The notes under the pieces are model-generated. The model was not told the DNA's origin. It ran no database searches and was given only the letters and a program-made list of their open reading frames with translations. A program made the translations under genes and the position numbers. 64,000 nucleotides of DNA from Monoplex corrugatus (lineage: Eukaryota; Mollusca; Gastropoda; Littorinimorpha; Ranellidae), in the NCBI GenBank assembly GCA_030674185.1, contig CM060307.1:65874266-65938265 (forward strand), read 5' to 3'. Each line of letters opens with the position of its first letter. Position 1 is the first letter of the stretch. Positions 46,740 through 59,430 of the stretch are shown here, piece after piece.

Positions 46740-47096
46740 GAGTGACAGTAGACGGTAGTCAGTTGACAGTTGCCTGCAGTAACAACTGTAACATCAAACA
46801 TGAGAGAATGACATTCTCTCAGACTAACAGCACAGCTTTGCGTTAAAAGAAAACTGCTTTGTTGCGCTACAGACGAAATATTCGAAAATACTATCACATC
46901 CTACCTCAAAATTGTTTGGATGCTGATCTAGGAGTCTTTAACTCCTTGATACTTACGTCCCTTTTGGGTTGTCAAGGACAACAACGAATGGAGATAATAA
47001 AAGCTGGCAACCCCGCAACTGCTGTCTCCTTGTTTTTATTTTAAGGACCTCTGCCACAGTCACAGACCTACCACGCACCCGCAAAGCCATCTGAGA
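46740..47096 (+). mobile_element. 5' LTR of a Ty3/gypsy-like element
   Basis: Right end defined by similarity to 48497-48692 (GATAATAAAAGCTGGCAACC, CACAGTCACAGACCTACC, GCCATCTGAGA). AATAAAA inside is a candidate polyadenylation signal. The PBS-like TGGTGTCAGAAGTGGGA follows at 47097-47113. The left boundary is uncertain because the other LTR is truncated. Confidence 0.7.
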
Positions 47097-47225
47097 TGGT
47101 GTCAGAAGTGGGATATTGCTGGTGAGTAGGTGATTTTCGAAAGAAGCTCGAAGCTCGACTCAATTGACTTCTTGCGATTGAAGATCTAGATCTAAAATGA
47201 TAATTGACGTCATTTTGTTGATGAA

Positions 47226-48495
47226 ATGGCTGCAGCTGCAAGATTTGATCCACCACCACGGTTTAGCTTCAGAGCTGCCGACTGGGAGGACTGGAGGAAC
47301 GAATTTCTAAGGTTTTGGCGAGCTAGCAAACTTCATAAAGAAGACGGATATGTGCAGAGAGACGCTTTGTTGTATGCCATGGGGACAAAACAGGCGGTGC
47401 AAATTATGAAGACATGCAAGTGGGGTGTCAACGAAGATGGTGAGCCAGTCGAATCAGACTATAAATAATATTGATGTTCTAATGACGAAATTTGATACTT
47501 ACTTCTTACCCAAACGCAATATTATCCATGATCGTGCTATGTTTAACTCAAGAGCCCAGCATGAAGGAGAATCTATTGAAGAGTTTGTTAGGGCGTTGAA
47601 CATTCTGGTGAAATACTGTAAGTGTAACTATGCTCAATGCTGATCCAGAAGAACAGGTCAGAGACAGACTTGTCATTGGACTTCGGGATCGTCAGCTGAA
47701 AGAAAAGTTGCAGCTTCGTGGTGATTTGACTCTGGAAAAAGCTATCACCATAGCACGCCAACAGGAACAAATAAAAGAGCAAATGAAAGAACAGACCAAG
47801 CAGTTTGAGCAACTGGACATTGAAGAGGCATGTCATCGTCAGTTTGAGGAACTGGACATCGAAGAAGCATGTCATCGTAATCCATGACTCAGGCTCTCGT
47901 CACGACACAGGTCGTGGCAGAGTGAGTGGTCGTGGTTTCTATGGAAACAGAACAACCGGTCATACACGAAGAGGCCGTTGAGCTGTTGACAGAAGTCCTT
48001 CAGTTCAGCGTAAAAAACAAACTGTGGCGAGTGTGGTTACGTACATAGAGATGACAACTGTCCGGCCCAAGGCCAGCGTTGCAGAGTGTGTGGCGGTCGT
48101 AATCATTATGGCCGCGTGTGCAGGAGACGAGCATCAACAGTAAATCTAGTTGAAGAAGAGCTGTCCGATGAAGACTTCTACCTGGATGCTGTTACAGTGG
48201 ACGTGAAAGAAGAAAGGAATGCGTGGACAGTTGATCTTGATTTTTATGGCAAGTTTAAGTTAGGAACTTCAAAGTGGACACAGGCGCGGACGTAACTGTG
48301 TTGAAAAGACTGATTCAAGAAGCTACCAAAACAGCCACAACTTTCATCCATCCAAGATCCCGTTATCTAAATTCCCCAGGTGGGAAAGTTGACACTGTTG
48401 AGAATTTATAGCCAGTGTGACCAAAAGAGTAAAACAACAGAGGACCAGTGACCTACCGTTTTCGTGTTGTTGTGGTCCCAAGATCAGCAGGAGCC
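47226..48495 (+). pseudogene. gag and protease remnant of the LTR element
   Basis: Frame-broken gag: MAAAARFDPPPRFSFRAADW (matrix/capsid start of Mag-like gag), TKFDTYFLPKRNIIHDRAMF, VRDRLVIGLRDRQLKEKLQL. QFEQLDIEEACHR is duplicated in tandem as 39 bp. Two zinc knuckles follow, CGECGYVHRDDNC and CRVCGGRNHYGRVC (about 48022-48125), then a retropepsin start VDTGADVTVL near 48278. Frames shift at about 47465, 47640, 47890 and 48260. RT, RNase H and integrase are absent; sequence passes from protease into the 3' LTR. Confidence 0.8.
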
Positions 48496-48496
48496 A

Positions 48497-48692
48497 AGGA
48501 GTCTTTAATTCCTTCAGTCCTTCATACTTAGTTTGATAGCTACTACGTGACGTACGTCCCTTTTGGGTCGTCGATGATATTAACGAAGGGGATAATAAAA
48601 GCTGGCAACCCGCAACTCTGTCTCCTTGTTTTTATTTTAAGGACCTCTGCCACAGTCACAGACCTACCACGCACCCGCGAAGCCATCTGAGA
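48497..48692 (+). mobile_element. 3' LTR, 5'-truncated
   Basis: Similar to 46930-47096 but joined directly to protease sequence at AGGAGTCTTTAA, a string also present in the 5' LTR (about 46929). Similarity stops after CATCTGAGA, defining the element's right end. Confidence 0.75.
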
Positions 48693-48699
48693 CTTCTGG

Positions 48700-49391
48700 G
48701 AGTCTTGAACCTTGAACTGTCTGATCTAGAATTTCTTCAGACGACATATTTACAAAATATATCAAAAGAATGCTCTCCCCTGCAAAAATCGTAACATCCG
48801 GTGAAAACGGTGAAAGTCATTAGAAGGTAAACAGTTTGTTGCTCGTCAGTGTAATACAATTCTGTTGTTTTGATCAGTGTCAACATTAAAGGTTACCATG
48901 TAAAATGAAAAACCATTACCCCGATGAAACATTCAGAGTATAATCACTGTACCTATCTCATCCTTTCCCCCAGCCCCTGCACACATGTAAACTAGATGAG
49001 TAGATTAGTACTAGTATAGTAGTAGAATCTACTAGTAGTAATTTAGTAATAGTATACTACTATTAGTACTAAGCACATTCTACTTGTAGTTTAACTTAGT
49101 TACCAAGTCCAAGGAACACCCGACCGTGACATTTCGAGTCTCTCTTTGCAACGGTTTGTGTAGTCACGGAACTTTCACTTGAAGTACCCGACAGAGTTAC
49201 AAAAGCTGTGAAAGCCCATATTATTCGTCATGTTGATTTACACCACAACATGACATGGACACACCACGCAACGGCCACACATCACATCACTACACACACA
49301 CACATCACGCACACACACTAACACTAACACTAACACACACACACACACACTAACACACACACCAAGTGATGCATATTAATGTGAACAACAC

Positions 49392-49435
<44 letters not shown>

Positions 49436-51330
49436 CACACAGACCAGTTCCATATATTATATGAGATATAATAGACCTATCCCAGCCTAGCTATAGGAAA
49501 TAGTAAATGCAAGCAATGTAAGCATAGCCCAGGAACACAGTTAACAGAACATACTTGCGAGCCAGTCATGTATAATTTTAAAATAACTACCACAGCAATT
49601 TCAATTTTGCCACATTTTCTCTAAAAAAGTGAAAATTTCTGTTAGTAGGACATTAAAAATCATTCTTTTAGGCTGGGGCTAATATATATATAGTTTTTGA
49701 TCCCTATTCCATACTCATTGATATGATACTTCGCATGTCACAAATGTAACATGTATCAAACTGTTTTGCTTCAGTGTTACTGAGTTGCTAGACTGTCTTT
49801 GGTTTTTATGTTCTGTTGGTAATATTTGTTGGATTTTAATGTGTGTGTGTCTTTTATTTTGGTATTATGGATCTATGTTGTAGATCTTTACCATTCTTTT
49901 TCATTTTGAATTCTAAACAACACTTGATTGAAATATGCCTTGACTGGAACATAGCATAATGTGAAAGGAATCTTCTGCTAAGCATGTTTATGCAATTGGG
50001 TGCTTTCAATGAAAACATATCAGGTTTCCGTAAAAATTTTATTGCGTCATGTTTTTCCTTGAAGAGCATTAACGTTGTTCCAATCTTTGCACCTTGATTT
50101 GATAAATATAAAAATTATATTGTAAGTTTTTTGTTTGTTTGGTTTTTGTTCTTTGTTTGTTGTTGTTGTGTTTTTTTGCTACTTTGTTTCTTTTTCTTCT
50201 CAGTACTAGAGTTTGAAGGTCTATGTTTTATAGATTTTAAATATAAGCGTAGAGTCACTGATTTGCTAAAGTCAAATTCAGAACATCGCGATGGCTCCTT
50301 CACTGTACAGTGATAGGATTCCAAAATAGTCAGTTTACCCAACAGGCTAGTAGATTTTTATTTTGACTCACCCACGCCCAAACTTTATAAAATATTTCTC
50401 TCATTCTAGAATTCTTTATTAGGCAGTTATATTCTTCATCAGCCTGTAGTCATCTCATACTTCCTGGTCATCTACTTTAAGACAGAAGATGACTGCCATT
50501 CTGGTTATGGACTGAGGTTAGATTGTTCCTTGCAGCTGGAGTCATATTCTGAAGACATATCTTTGAAAAATGTTTGCAAAAATTGCCAGTAATGCATGCA
50601 CATATTAAACTTTGAAGATTAAAGATCTCTACTAGACTATTGGACAAAATGTGAATCAGAAAATGTTGTGAATATGGCACCGATCTGTCAGAAAATATAT
50701 TTTTACAGTTCTACTCGCAAAATTTTTATGAAGAAAAAAATGCACTAGATGATATAGTTGGCCATAGTACTGTCATACTGCTTGTTTTTGTGTTTTGGCA
50801 GGAGGCTCAGTACAGCTGTTAAGTTCTCCCATGGCAGCACGGGTATGTTTTTCAACTGTAAATGTTGAATGCATGATTCATAATAGTGTGAAGAGGTTAA
50901 ATAGGCTTGTGTGTACACAAATACACATGGTGTGCTCTTTTTCTGTCCTCTCTCTCTCTCCGATCTCTGTCTTCCCCCACCCCCATCCACCCTACTCCCA
51001 TTCTCTCTCACACACACACATGCTTAATCAACTACCCATCTAACTTCAATCATGAATTGATGAAACATGCACAAAGTATACAGTGGTACACATGCATTCA
51101 CATTTTTATGCACATGTGACTTTCAGTTTCACACATTCCATACATGTGACTTTGTGAGTATCAGTATGATATATTCTGTTCTTTGCTTTTTGATTGTTTA
51201 TTAACATTTTTTTTTTAATATTGGAAGGGATCATACATATGATATAGGAAATAGGCAAGGTGTTCAAATTTCTACCTGAAAATTAAAATGACTTTACAGG
51301 ATATGTTTGGGTTTTTTTGGGTTTTTTTTT
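48700..51330. other. Intergenic, low complexity in places
   Basis: A stem-loop-like TAGTACTA/AGTAGTA region at 48998-49090; (CA)n and CACTAACA repeats 49255-49440; otherwise AT-rich. No gene seen. Confidence 0.5.
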
Positions 51331-51339
51331 AGTGATTGA

Positions 51340-51582
51340 TGGGCATGGTAGTCTGATTGATCAACAACAGATGCCTCCACATGGTGATTAAAGGTGGAGA
51401 TTTTTCCATATTCCCAGTTCAACATGTGTGCAGACCTGCTAGTGTCTATATCCCTTACATGTAATGATGTATGTGGAATAACAGACACATATATCTGTTA
51501 AAGGCCCTGTAACTACTAAACTAGTGTAAGTCATGTCTGTAGCTGGCTTTTGGAAATTATGAAAACACCCATGGTGCACACC
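51340..51582 (+). mobile_element. SINE copy 2
   Basis: TTAAAGGTGGAGATTTTTCC, ACATGTGTGCAGACCTGCTAG, GTTAAAGGCCCTGTAACT and GCTGGCTTTTGGAAATTATG give the same order as the SINE at 19380/21835. It holds one degenerate copy of the segment that forms the array at 20155. Confidence 0.6.
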
Positions 51583-51649
51583 TATAATAATAATTACAAT
51601 ATTTATATAGCGCAAAATCTTGATAAAATCAAATCTAAGCGCTGAAACA

Positions 51650-51890
<241 letters not shown>

Positions 51891-52181
51891 CTATAAATGG
51901 GGAGAAAGAATAAAAGCAATGGAAAATTATAGAGAGCATATTATATACAGTTATATATTGCAATGTGATTCCCCTCCGAGTGGAGACAGGCTGCAGAGGG
52001 GATTGAGTGAGGTCAGGATTTTGTGCAGAGGAGAAAAGGTGAGTTTTGAGAGCGGACTTGAAGGAGACAAAAGTAGGTTGCTGACGGACTGAGAGAGGAA
52101 GTTTGTTCCAGGAGAGCGGACCAGAAACAGAGAAGGCTCGTGGACCATAGGTATTGAGCTTAGTGCATGGAAAGCGAAAAG

Positions 52182-53760
52182 TCAGAGGATCGGAGGCAGA
52201 TCGGAGGGTAGTGAGGGAACATAGATCTCAAGTAGGCTTGACAGGTAATCGGGGGCTGCGTTATTGAGGCTTTTGTAGCACATGGTGTCTAGTTTGTACT
52301 GTATGCGCTTTGATACAGGGAGCCAGTGAAGTTGTGCCATGAGAGGAGATATGTGGTCAGCTTTTTTCTTTTTGAGTACAAGGCGTGCAGCATTGTTTTG
52401 AATGCACTGTAGGATGTGAGTGGTGGAGGCAGGAAGACCGGACAGGAGTGAATTGCAATAGTCAATGCGAGACATTATGAAGGAGAGAACGAGTTTTGCA
52501 GTTGTTTCCACAGAGAGATACTTCCTGATCAGGCTTATACGATGGAGGTGATAGTAGCAAGATCTGGCAGTTTGAGAAACAAAGTTGTTCATGGAGAGGG
52601 TAGAGTCAATGCAGACACCAAGGTTTTTAGCTGAATCAGAAATTGGACTGATGTGTTACATAATGGGAGAGAAAGAGAAGGCAGCTGAGAAAGTTTCTGA
52701 CGGGTGCCAATGAGGATAGCTTCTGTCTTGTCATCATTTAGCTGAAGTTTGTTGTATGTCATCCAATTTTTAATGTCCGAGTAACACTCAGTGGTGTGAG
52801 TCAGGAGGCGCTGTATATTGTCAGATGAGTCACTGTCTTGAAGTTGGGTGTCATCAGCATAGAAGTTGTGTTTTATAGAGTGGGAGTTGATGATGGTGGA
52901 CAGGGGGGAGGTGTAAAGAGTGGAAAGAACAGGACCAAGGACAGATCCTTGTGGAACACCACAGGTCAGGTATGCAGGTTGAGAGTAAGTGCCATTGATG
53001 AGAACAGTTTGTTTTCTGTTTGATAGATATGAAGTGAACCAGGAGAGAGCAATGTCAGAGATGCCAAAAGTATGATGAAGTCTAGAAAGGAGAATACCAT
53101 GATGAATGGTATCAAAGGCTGCAGACAGATCAAGGAGTGTGAGGAGAGAGACTTTGCCAGTATCAGTTGCAAGGAGGAGATTGTTGAGAATGTGTAGCAA
53201 GGCAGTTTCAGTGCTATGGCACTGGCGGTAGGCTGACTGGAAAGGATTGAGGAGATTGTTGGCAGACAGGTGAGAGTTCAGTTGGTTGAGGACAACTTTT
53301 TCAAGCAGTTTTGACAAGAAAGAGAGATTAGAGATAGGCCGGTAATTTTTCAGTTCATTTGGGTCTAAATTGTATTTCTTGAGGAGAGGGTGAACAATAG
53401 CAGACTTGAAAGAATCTGGGACAGTTCCAGTTTGGAGAGAAGTGTTGATGATGTCAGTGATGAATGGGAGGAGCGTAGGGAGACAGTCAGAGTAGAGAGA
53501 ACCTGGAAGAGGATCCAGTTCGCAGGTTTTGAACGACATGGATCTTGTGAGACTGGGGTAAAAGTAGTAAGAGGTGTGCCAGAGAAGGAAGGGTCAGGTG
53601 GGCATGGTTGACAGGGTGTCCTGTCAAGCCTGTCACGAAGAGTTTGTATTTTGGTGGTGAAATACTTGGAGAATACAGATGGGAGTTCTTCATTTGTGTG
53701 TTTTGTTGGGAGAGGTAAATCTTTTCGTGTGCCAAGGAGATGATTCATGGTTGTAAAGAG
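52182..53760 (-). pseudogene. LINE reverse transcriptase
   Basis: RT motifs on -: DSFKSAIVHPLLKK, LKNYRPISNLSFLSKLLEKV, FQSAYRQCHSTETALL, LLDLSAAFDTIHHGILLSRL, CGVPQGSVLGP, NFYADDTQL (catalytic YADD) and LQLNDDKTEAILIG. The C-terminal part is in another frame (52182-52592: SRIDYCNSLLSGLP, NNAARLV, LHWLPVSKRIQYKL). Frame changes near 53540 and 52590 make it non-functional as it stands. Confidence 0.85.
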
Positions 53761-54049
53761 TTCTTTTGAATAAGAGGCATTCAGGATTTTGGTTTGGAAA
53801 TAGCTTGTTTTTGCAGATGCAATGAGGGTGGATACTTTTGTTTTAGAGGCTTGGAAAAGTTGCCTATGTACAGTGAGTTTGGATTTGCGCCAGCGGCACT
53901 CTGCTCTGCGGCGGGCACGTTTTGCACAGGCAATCTCATGAGTGAGCCAGGGGGTAGGGGGGCGGTCAGGTAAAAGACGGGTTGTGGCTGGAGCATGAGT
54001 GTCCAGAAGATGGTGGAGAGTAGTATAGAATTCATCGGCAAGGTATGTG

Positions 54050-54905
54050 AACTTTTCAGAGAGGAGACGGAGGCATCAGATGAAAATGTGGAGAGGTTAT
54101 GTGACTTTTCAGAGAGGAGACGGAAGGCATCAGATGAAAATGTGGAGAGGTCGATAGATTTGAGATTGCGCGAGTCACTGTGCGCATGGTACAGGAAGGA
54201 GGAGGAATGTCAAGAGAACAGAGAATTGCAGAGTGGTCAGATGGAAGGGCTGAAGTTAGACGGGTAGAAAGAACTAAGCAGTTGTCAGTAGCTGAATTGT
54301 GGTGATCACGAGAAATGATCCAGTCAAGAATGTGACCTTTTTGATGGGTTGGTTCAGAAATGTGTTGAGTCATATTGTGATTGGACAGAGAGTTGATGAT
54401 AGTCTTGTGTCATAACGGTGAGTGTTGTCATAGTGGACATTGATGTCACCTAGAATGATGAGATTTCCAGGTAAGAGGCAGTAGTAATCAAGAAGTTGAT
54501 CAAAGTCAGAGAGAAACATGGATGTGGTGAGCTTGTTGGCAGAGCTAGGTGGAGGTCGATAGACACAGGAAAGGTGATGGGGTGAGGGGTGGATTGGAAG
54601 GATACTTCAACGTGCTTAAAAGAAGGATGGGAGAAAGGCAGAGACTATGAGAAAGACAGGCGGGAATGGAGTGAGTCGTTGTAGAGGATGGCGATACCAC
54701 CACCTCGGGATGAGCGATGGAAAGAAGCAAGCCTGTAACCACTCGGAGTGAGACTCGCATGTATAGGTTCATGACCAAGGGGGTTAAGCCATGTTTCGGT
54801 GATAAAAGCAATGTTAACATGCTCATCTGCGATAAAGTCAGCAATGACATCGGCTTTGCCATCAGTGCATGTTGACTGAGCGTTAAAAAGGCATAGTTTT
54901 AGTTT
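54050..54905 (-). pseudogene. LINE AP endonuclease
   Basis: LKLCLFNAQSTCTDGKADVI, FITETWLNPLGHEP, SSRGGGIAILYND, then after a frameshift LIILGDINVHYD, HILDWIISRD and LPSDHSAILCSLD: the Asn, Glu, Asp and His motifs of LINE endonucleases in order. A ~57-bp tandem duplication lies at about 54055-54160 (TTTTCAGAGAGGAGACGG repeated). Confidence 0.8.
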
Positions 54906-54929
54906 ATCACAATGCGGCGGCCGAGGTGG

Positions 54930-55105
54930 AGACGAAGACAGCACCGATGGGACAGAAGACGAAGGCGACACTAGCGGGGCAGAAGATGAAGGCAGCAATG
55001 ACGGGACAGAAGACGAAGGAGGCATCCGCAGGACAGAAGACGAAGGCGGCACCAGTGGGACAGAAGACAAAGGCAGCACCAGCGGGACAGAAGATGAGGG
55101 CACCT
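54930..55105 (-). repeat. 30-bp tandem repeat at the LINE 5' coding end
   Basis: About six units of GGGACAGAAGACGAAGGCRG plus CACCAGYG (on +), read on - as Ser/Pro/Val-rich decapeptides (PSSSVPLVLP type). Confidence 0.8.
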
Positions 55106-55139
55106 ACTTAAGAATAAGATGGAGCATGCAGACTGTACT

Positions 55140-55570
55140 ACAGCATACTGCCTGCACAGAGTGGTCAAAACAGCCTGCATACACACGTTGAGAAAAATTC
55201 TTTTTTTTTAATTGCTTATATACACATGTGTGTATATACACATATTATATATTTATTTGTCTTTATTTATTCATTTTACAACAGTACAAGGTTTCATACG
55301 TGTGCTTATGTTTGTGTTATTCACTCACATTCTATGAACAAATACAGACTTGTGCCCAATTCCGTACGCTACAGTTTACAAAAAAAAAGTTTACGAGTTT
55401 TAATCACCCATCTGTTCTGCAGTCTTGACACAGTATCTTTGAAATGGTTTCCGTGACAGTTTTTAAAATAACATCACAAGAGTATTTTCCTCTTTTCAAA
55501 AATATCAGTACATTCTTTCACTCTTAATCTTAGTCTCCAAGTTTCATATATGTGATCAGGTATGTGTATG
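55140..55570. other. Spacer, nothing recognised
   Basis: AT-rich sequence between two LINE insertions. Confidence 0.5.
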
Positions 55571-55575
55571 TATAT

Positions 55576-55885
55576 TCATCATCATCATCAGGTGCCCTGC
55601 CGCATGACTTCCATCTGTCTCTATCTCTCGTTGCCCCTAGCATCTCCCCCACCCTTCTCATCCCCAGCCATTCTGCAAGTCCGTCCAGCATTTTCTCTGT
55701 GGATCTCCCCGTGCTGTCTTTCCCTCCAGCATTCCCATTGTGACCAGGTGCTCCAAATCCCCCTTCCTCATAAAATGGCCTATAAATGTTGCCTGTCTTT
55801 TCCTAATCTTCCTTGACCTTATGAGTGATCTACTTGTGTCTGCCTCCATCAAGACTGTCTCGTTTGTTTTCTTTGCTGTCCATGT
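55576..55885 (-). mobile_element. LINE 3' fragment with (ATC)n tail
   Basis: CATCATCATCATCAGGTGCC, then on - RKIRKRQATFIGHFMRKGDL and EHLVTMGMLEGK, the C-terminal block of the (GAT)n-tailed family; truncated near 55885. Confidence 0.8.
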
Positions 55886-56164
55886 ATATTATGTGTGCAT
55901 AATGTGTGCATATATGTTTTTGCATTCATATGTTGAACGTGCAGCAGCTGGTTGCCCCATACAGCAGATGTGTGCGTGCGTACCTACCAAATTTGCAAGC
56001 GGTTGTTCAGCATTTCCGAAACTTTTCATCACAAGACAAGAACAGTGACACCACAAACTCTTATGTCATAGATGAACCTGACAGTAAGTACAGTTCAGTT
56101 GTGTTTGTCCCTTATCATTAGTTTGTCACTTATCATTAGTTTGTCATAGTTTGTGAGTTACTTT

Positions 56165-56351
56165 ACTTTTGCTCTCTCTCTCTCTCTCTCTCTTTTTTTT
56201 ATTTTTTATCTCTCCCTCTCTCTCTCTCCCTCTCCTCCCCTCCCCCTCTCTCTCTCTCTCTCCCCTTTCTCTCTTTTTCCCCCCCCCTGTCTCTCTCCCC
56301 TCCCTTTCTCTTTCTCTTCCCTCCCTCTCTCTCTCTCTCTCTCTCCCCTCT

Positions 56352-56395
<44 letters not shown>

Positions 56396-56400
56396 AGCAC
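56165..56400. repeat. (CT)n/polypyrimidine tract
   Basis: About 230 bp of CT-rich sequence with C and T runs; pure (CT)n from 56355 to 56394. Confidence 0.95.
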
Positions 56401-56559
56401 ACACATACACATACACAAAATCAATAGATGATGTTTTAAATGTAGAAACCGCCAATGTTCTGTCTCCCTGTCCCTCCCTGGTTTGTGAATGGATCAGTGG
56501 CCTTCACATTTAACCATCTGGTGCAGTAGTGATGTAGGCAAACATCAAATTTCCAGTGT

Positions 56560-56879
56560 AGTCATGTTGGTAAACATTAGATTTCAGTTCAGCCCTGGGT
56601 TTAATCCCCTAAACACCTCCACCAAGTGGATAAAGGGTGGAGATTTTTCCATTCTCCCTGGTCAGTAAGATAGTGTGTATGCAGGCCTACCAGTTTCTAA
56701 ACCTGCTTTTCTGTGTATGCACATGTAGAATATCAAGTATGCACATTTAAGATCCTATGAGTCACGTCAGTGACTGGCTTATGGAAACATGTAAACACCT
56801 AGCCAAGTAGCATGCAAGCAGTGGCTGATTTAAAGAATGGCTTTTAGCTAATAACTTCCACTATTGGAAAATAAAGTAG

Positions 56880-56880
<1 letters not shown>
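56560..56880 (+). mobile_element. SINE copy 3, least rearranged
   Basis: CAAGTGGATAAAGGGTGGAG, TGTATGCAGGCCTACCAG, TCTGTGTATGCACATGTAGA, ATATCAAGTATGCACATTTA, AGATCCTATGAGTCACGTC and GGCTTATGGAAACATG. It has a single copy of the segment amplified at 20155, so it shows the pre-expansion structure. Confidence 0.65.
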
Positions 56881-56969
<89 letters not shown>

Positions 56970-56970
56970 A
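56880..56970. repeat. (CT)n tract
   Basis: About 90 bp of nearly pure CT directly after the SINE. Confidence 0.95.
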
Positions 56971-57229
56971 TACATATTTTCATATTATATAATATGTGTG
57001 TGTGTGTGGTGGTGTATGTATGTATATATGTATGTGTGTGTGTGTGTATATGGTCATGGCTAGGAAATGGTGTCTAAAACGTGTGACACATAAACAACAA
57101 AATGAAACACCTGTCAATGGAAGAATATTGTGCAAACCAAACAGCAGGACAAAAGCCATGACAAATAGTCCAACTTGCAAGTCAATCGGACATTTATCAC
57201 TCCTGTAACCAGAGATAATATCATGTTAT

Positions 57230-59430
57230 GTTGTACATAACATCACACGATGTCACAGACCTTGTAAAGAAAGAACCTGAGAAGGAACAGATATTTTGCT
57301 CAAAATAATGTGAACATGTTAATAGCAGGTCCAGTTGGTACATCTGAAGGTAGGACAGGAAAATCAAACATAAATACAAGAAAATTAAAGGCGAAGATTT
57401 TGTACATAACTTCACAACAATTCTTTAGTGTGTGTTATCATTTTTAAGAGGGAGAGCTGTACCACGGAAGATAAAACAGACTTCTGCTGTTTTGAAAATG
57501 AGCAGTGTAAAGAGAGATGACAAAATAATCATGTGAAGCGCTCAGGTAATGCCTAATTATGAATTTTTCATATTAACTAATTAAGGCTTACTATATGTAC
57601 GTTACTGGAATGTCCTTTCATCTCCAACATTTAAGAGATCTCAAAAGCTGAAAATTCTTATTGTTGTGCAAAACAGCTTATGAGTAACTCAAAAGACATG
57701 TTCCAAACAAAACCAGGCTATGAAAATGAAAATATTACAAGAGCTCATACCAGAACAGCACTCAAATAGTTATCTGTACATAACTTCACAACAGTCACAA
57801 CAAAACATTGTACTGCAGTATCCTCTAAAACGCAAACCTCGGCATCAAACTATCTTTCACTTGAAATAAGAAGAACCAAAATGCCACACATGACAGCTTG
57901 TTTCTTTTTAAGTGAATTGCGGCTTGCTGAATTCAGTAAAGATTTCTTTAGTACATAACTTCACAACATTCTTAAGGAGAATCTCCTTTTCTTCAGGAAA
58001 ACAGTACTTGTATCGATTAATTTCCACAAAAACTGGGGTACAAGAGCTCAGGGGATTGTATCAGCATGTTTTGAATACATTTGGGATTGATAAAGAGGGT
58101 GGAAAACTGGCTATTCTATAGAATGTTCAGTAACTTAACATACCAGTTCATAACTTCACAACAGTCACAACATAATTAATTTGTACTAAACCATCTGTCA
58201 TTTGAGATAATATAAACTAAATGTCACATATGATAATCACTTTCTTTTTAAGTTAATCGTGATTTCCTAAATTCAGTAAAGATCTCTTTAGTACATAATT
58301 TCATGACATTCTGAGAGAATCTACCTTTTCTTCAGAAAAAAAGCAAATATATTGATGATTTTTTTTGTATGAAAACAGTTAAAAAGAAGCTACAGGGATT
58401 GTATCTGCATGTTTTGAATACATGTGGGATTAATAAAAAAAAAGTTATTTCAGAAAAAAGCATCGTTTTCTATAAAATGTTCATAACTTCACATACAGAA
58501 AACAACATCTTTTGTAACACTGCACACTTAAAGTTAAAAGCATAAGCCACAGTGTGTTATATAGATAAGATTTTACTTAAACCTGTACCAACAGGCTATA
58601 AACAAACTATAGAGTCAATAGCAGGTATGTATTTGTAATGAAAGCATCCACTAGAATTCTTTGTTCATAACATCACAACAGATCATTATACTGCATTTTT
58701 GTGTGAGGTTATGTACATCATGCAAGTTGCTGGCAAATTTTAAGGCATAAAGTATTTGAATTCAGATTTCTCAAAAATGACAGTATTGACCCGCAGAAGG
58801 CGTTTCAACAGATTTTACAAAAATATTACAAAATTTAACATCAGTACCATATGTTCATAACTTCACAAAATCCAGACCATGCAGATGCTGATGTGATGTT
58901 ATGTACATCATGAAAAGTACACAACATTGCCCAAAATCCACAAAAAAGCCTAAAATCATTATTGAAATAATCCAAGAGTACCACCATGTCAACAAACTCT
59001 TTTTTCAACATTATTCTTAAATCAGATTGCATTTGTGAACAGTGGTTTGGTCTGGTATGATTTTTGTTTGTGTGAAGTTATGCACTGACCTATGAACAAT
59101 AAGGCCAACACATGCAGGGACCAAGTATCACTAATCAGTGCTTTTGATTAACTTCATGTATGTAAGAATGATGAATGTACATTTTCTGCCTGTGGTTAAC
59201 AATAAAACAAAAGTCATAGGTGTACATCACCATCACGACAATCAGACTGATCGGTGCCTACAAACACAAGGCAAACCAACTCTAAACTGAAGAACTAAGT
59301 CAGCAAGTTCAAAGAGTAAGGCTAAAGGGATGTTAATTATCGGTTATAACAACCATAATAGGACAGCAACGGACATATCAATATATTGACAGAAAAAAAC
59401 AAGCGATCCTGGCCAGATTCTGTTGTACAT
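57230..59430 (+). repeat. Degenerate array of ~185-bp units with a conserved core
   Basis: The core GTACATAACTTCACAACA (or GTTCATAACTTCACA) recurs at about 57235, 57403, 57596 (weak), 57775, 57951, 58147, 58290, 58479, 58663 and 58850, spacing roughly 145-195 bp. Inverted forms occur at about 58713, 58896 and 59080. Longer matches spaced about 340 bp (57905/58245 and 58053/58394) suggest a dimeric period. No open frame of interest. Confidence 0.7.

Larger units (their letters stand above)
43351..47143 (+). repeat. Duplicated segment, copy 1
   Basis: Matches 60140-64000 over its whole length: same intron sequence, C2orf69 exon 1, MITE copy E and LTR. Differences are mostly homopolymer and microsatellite length, plus scattered single-base changes. 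Confidence 0.95.
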
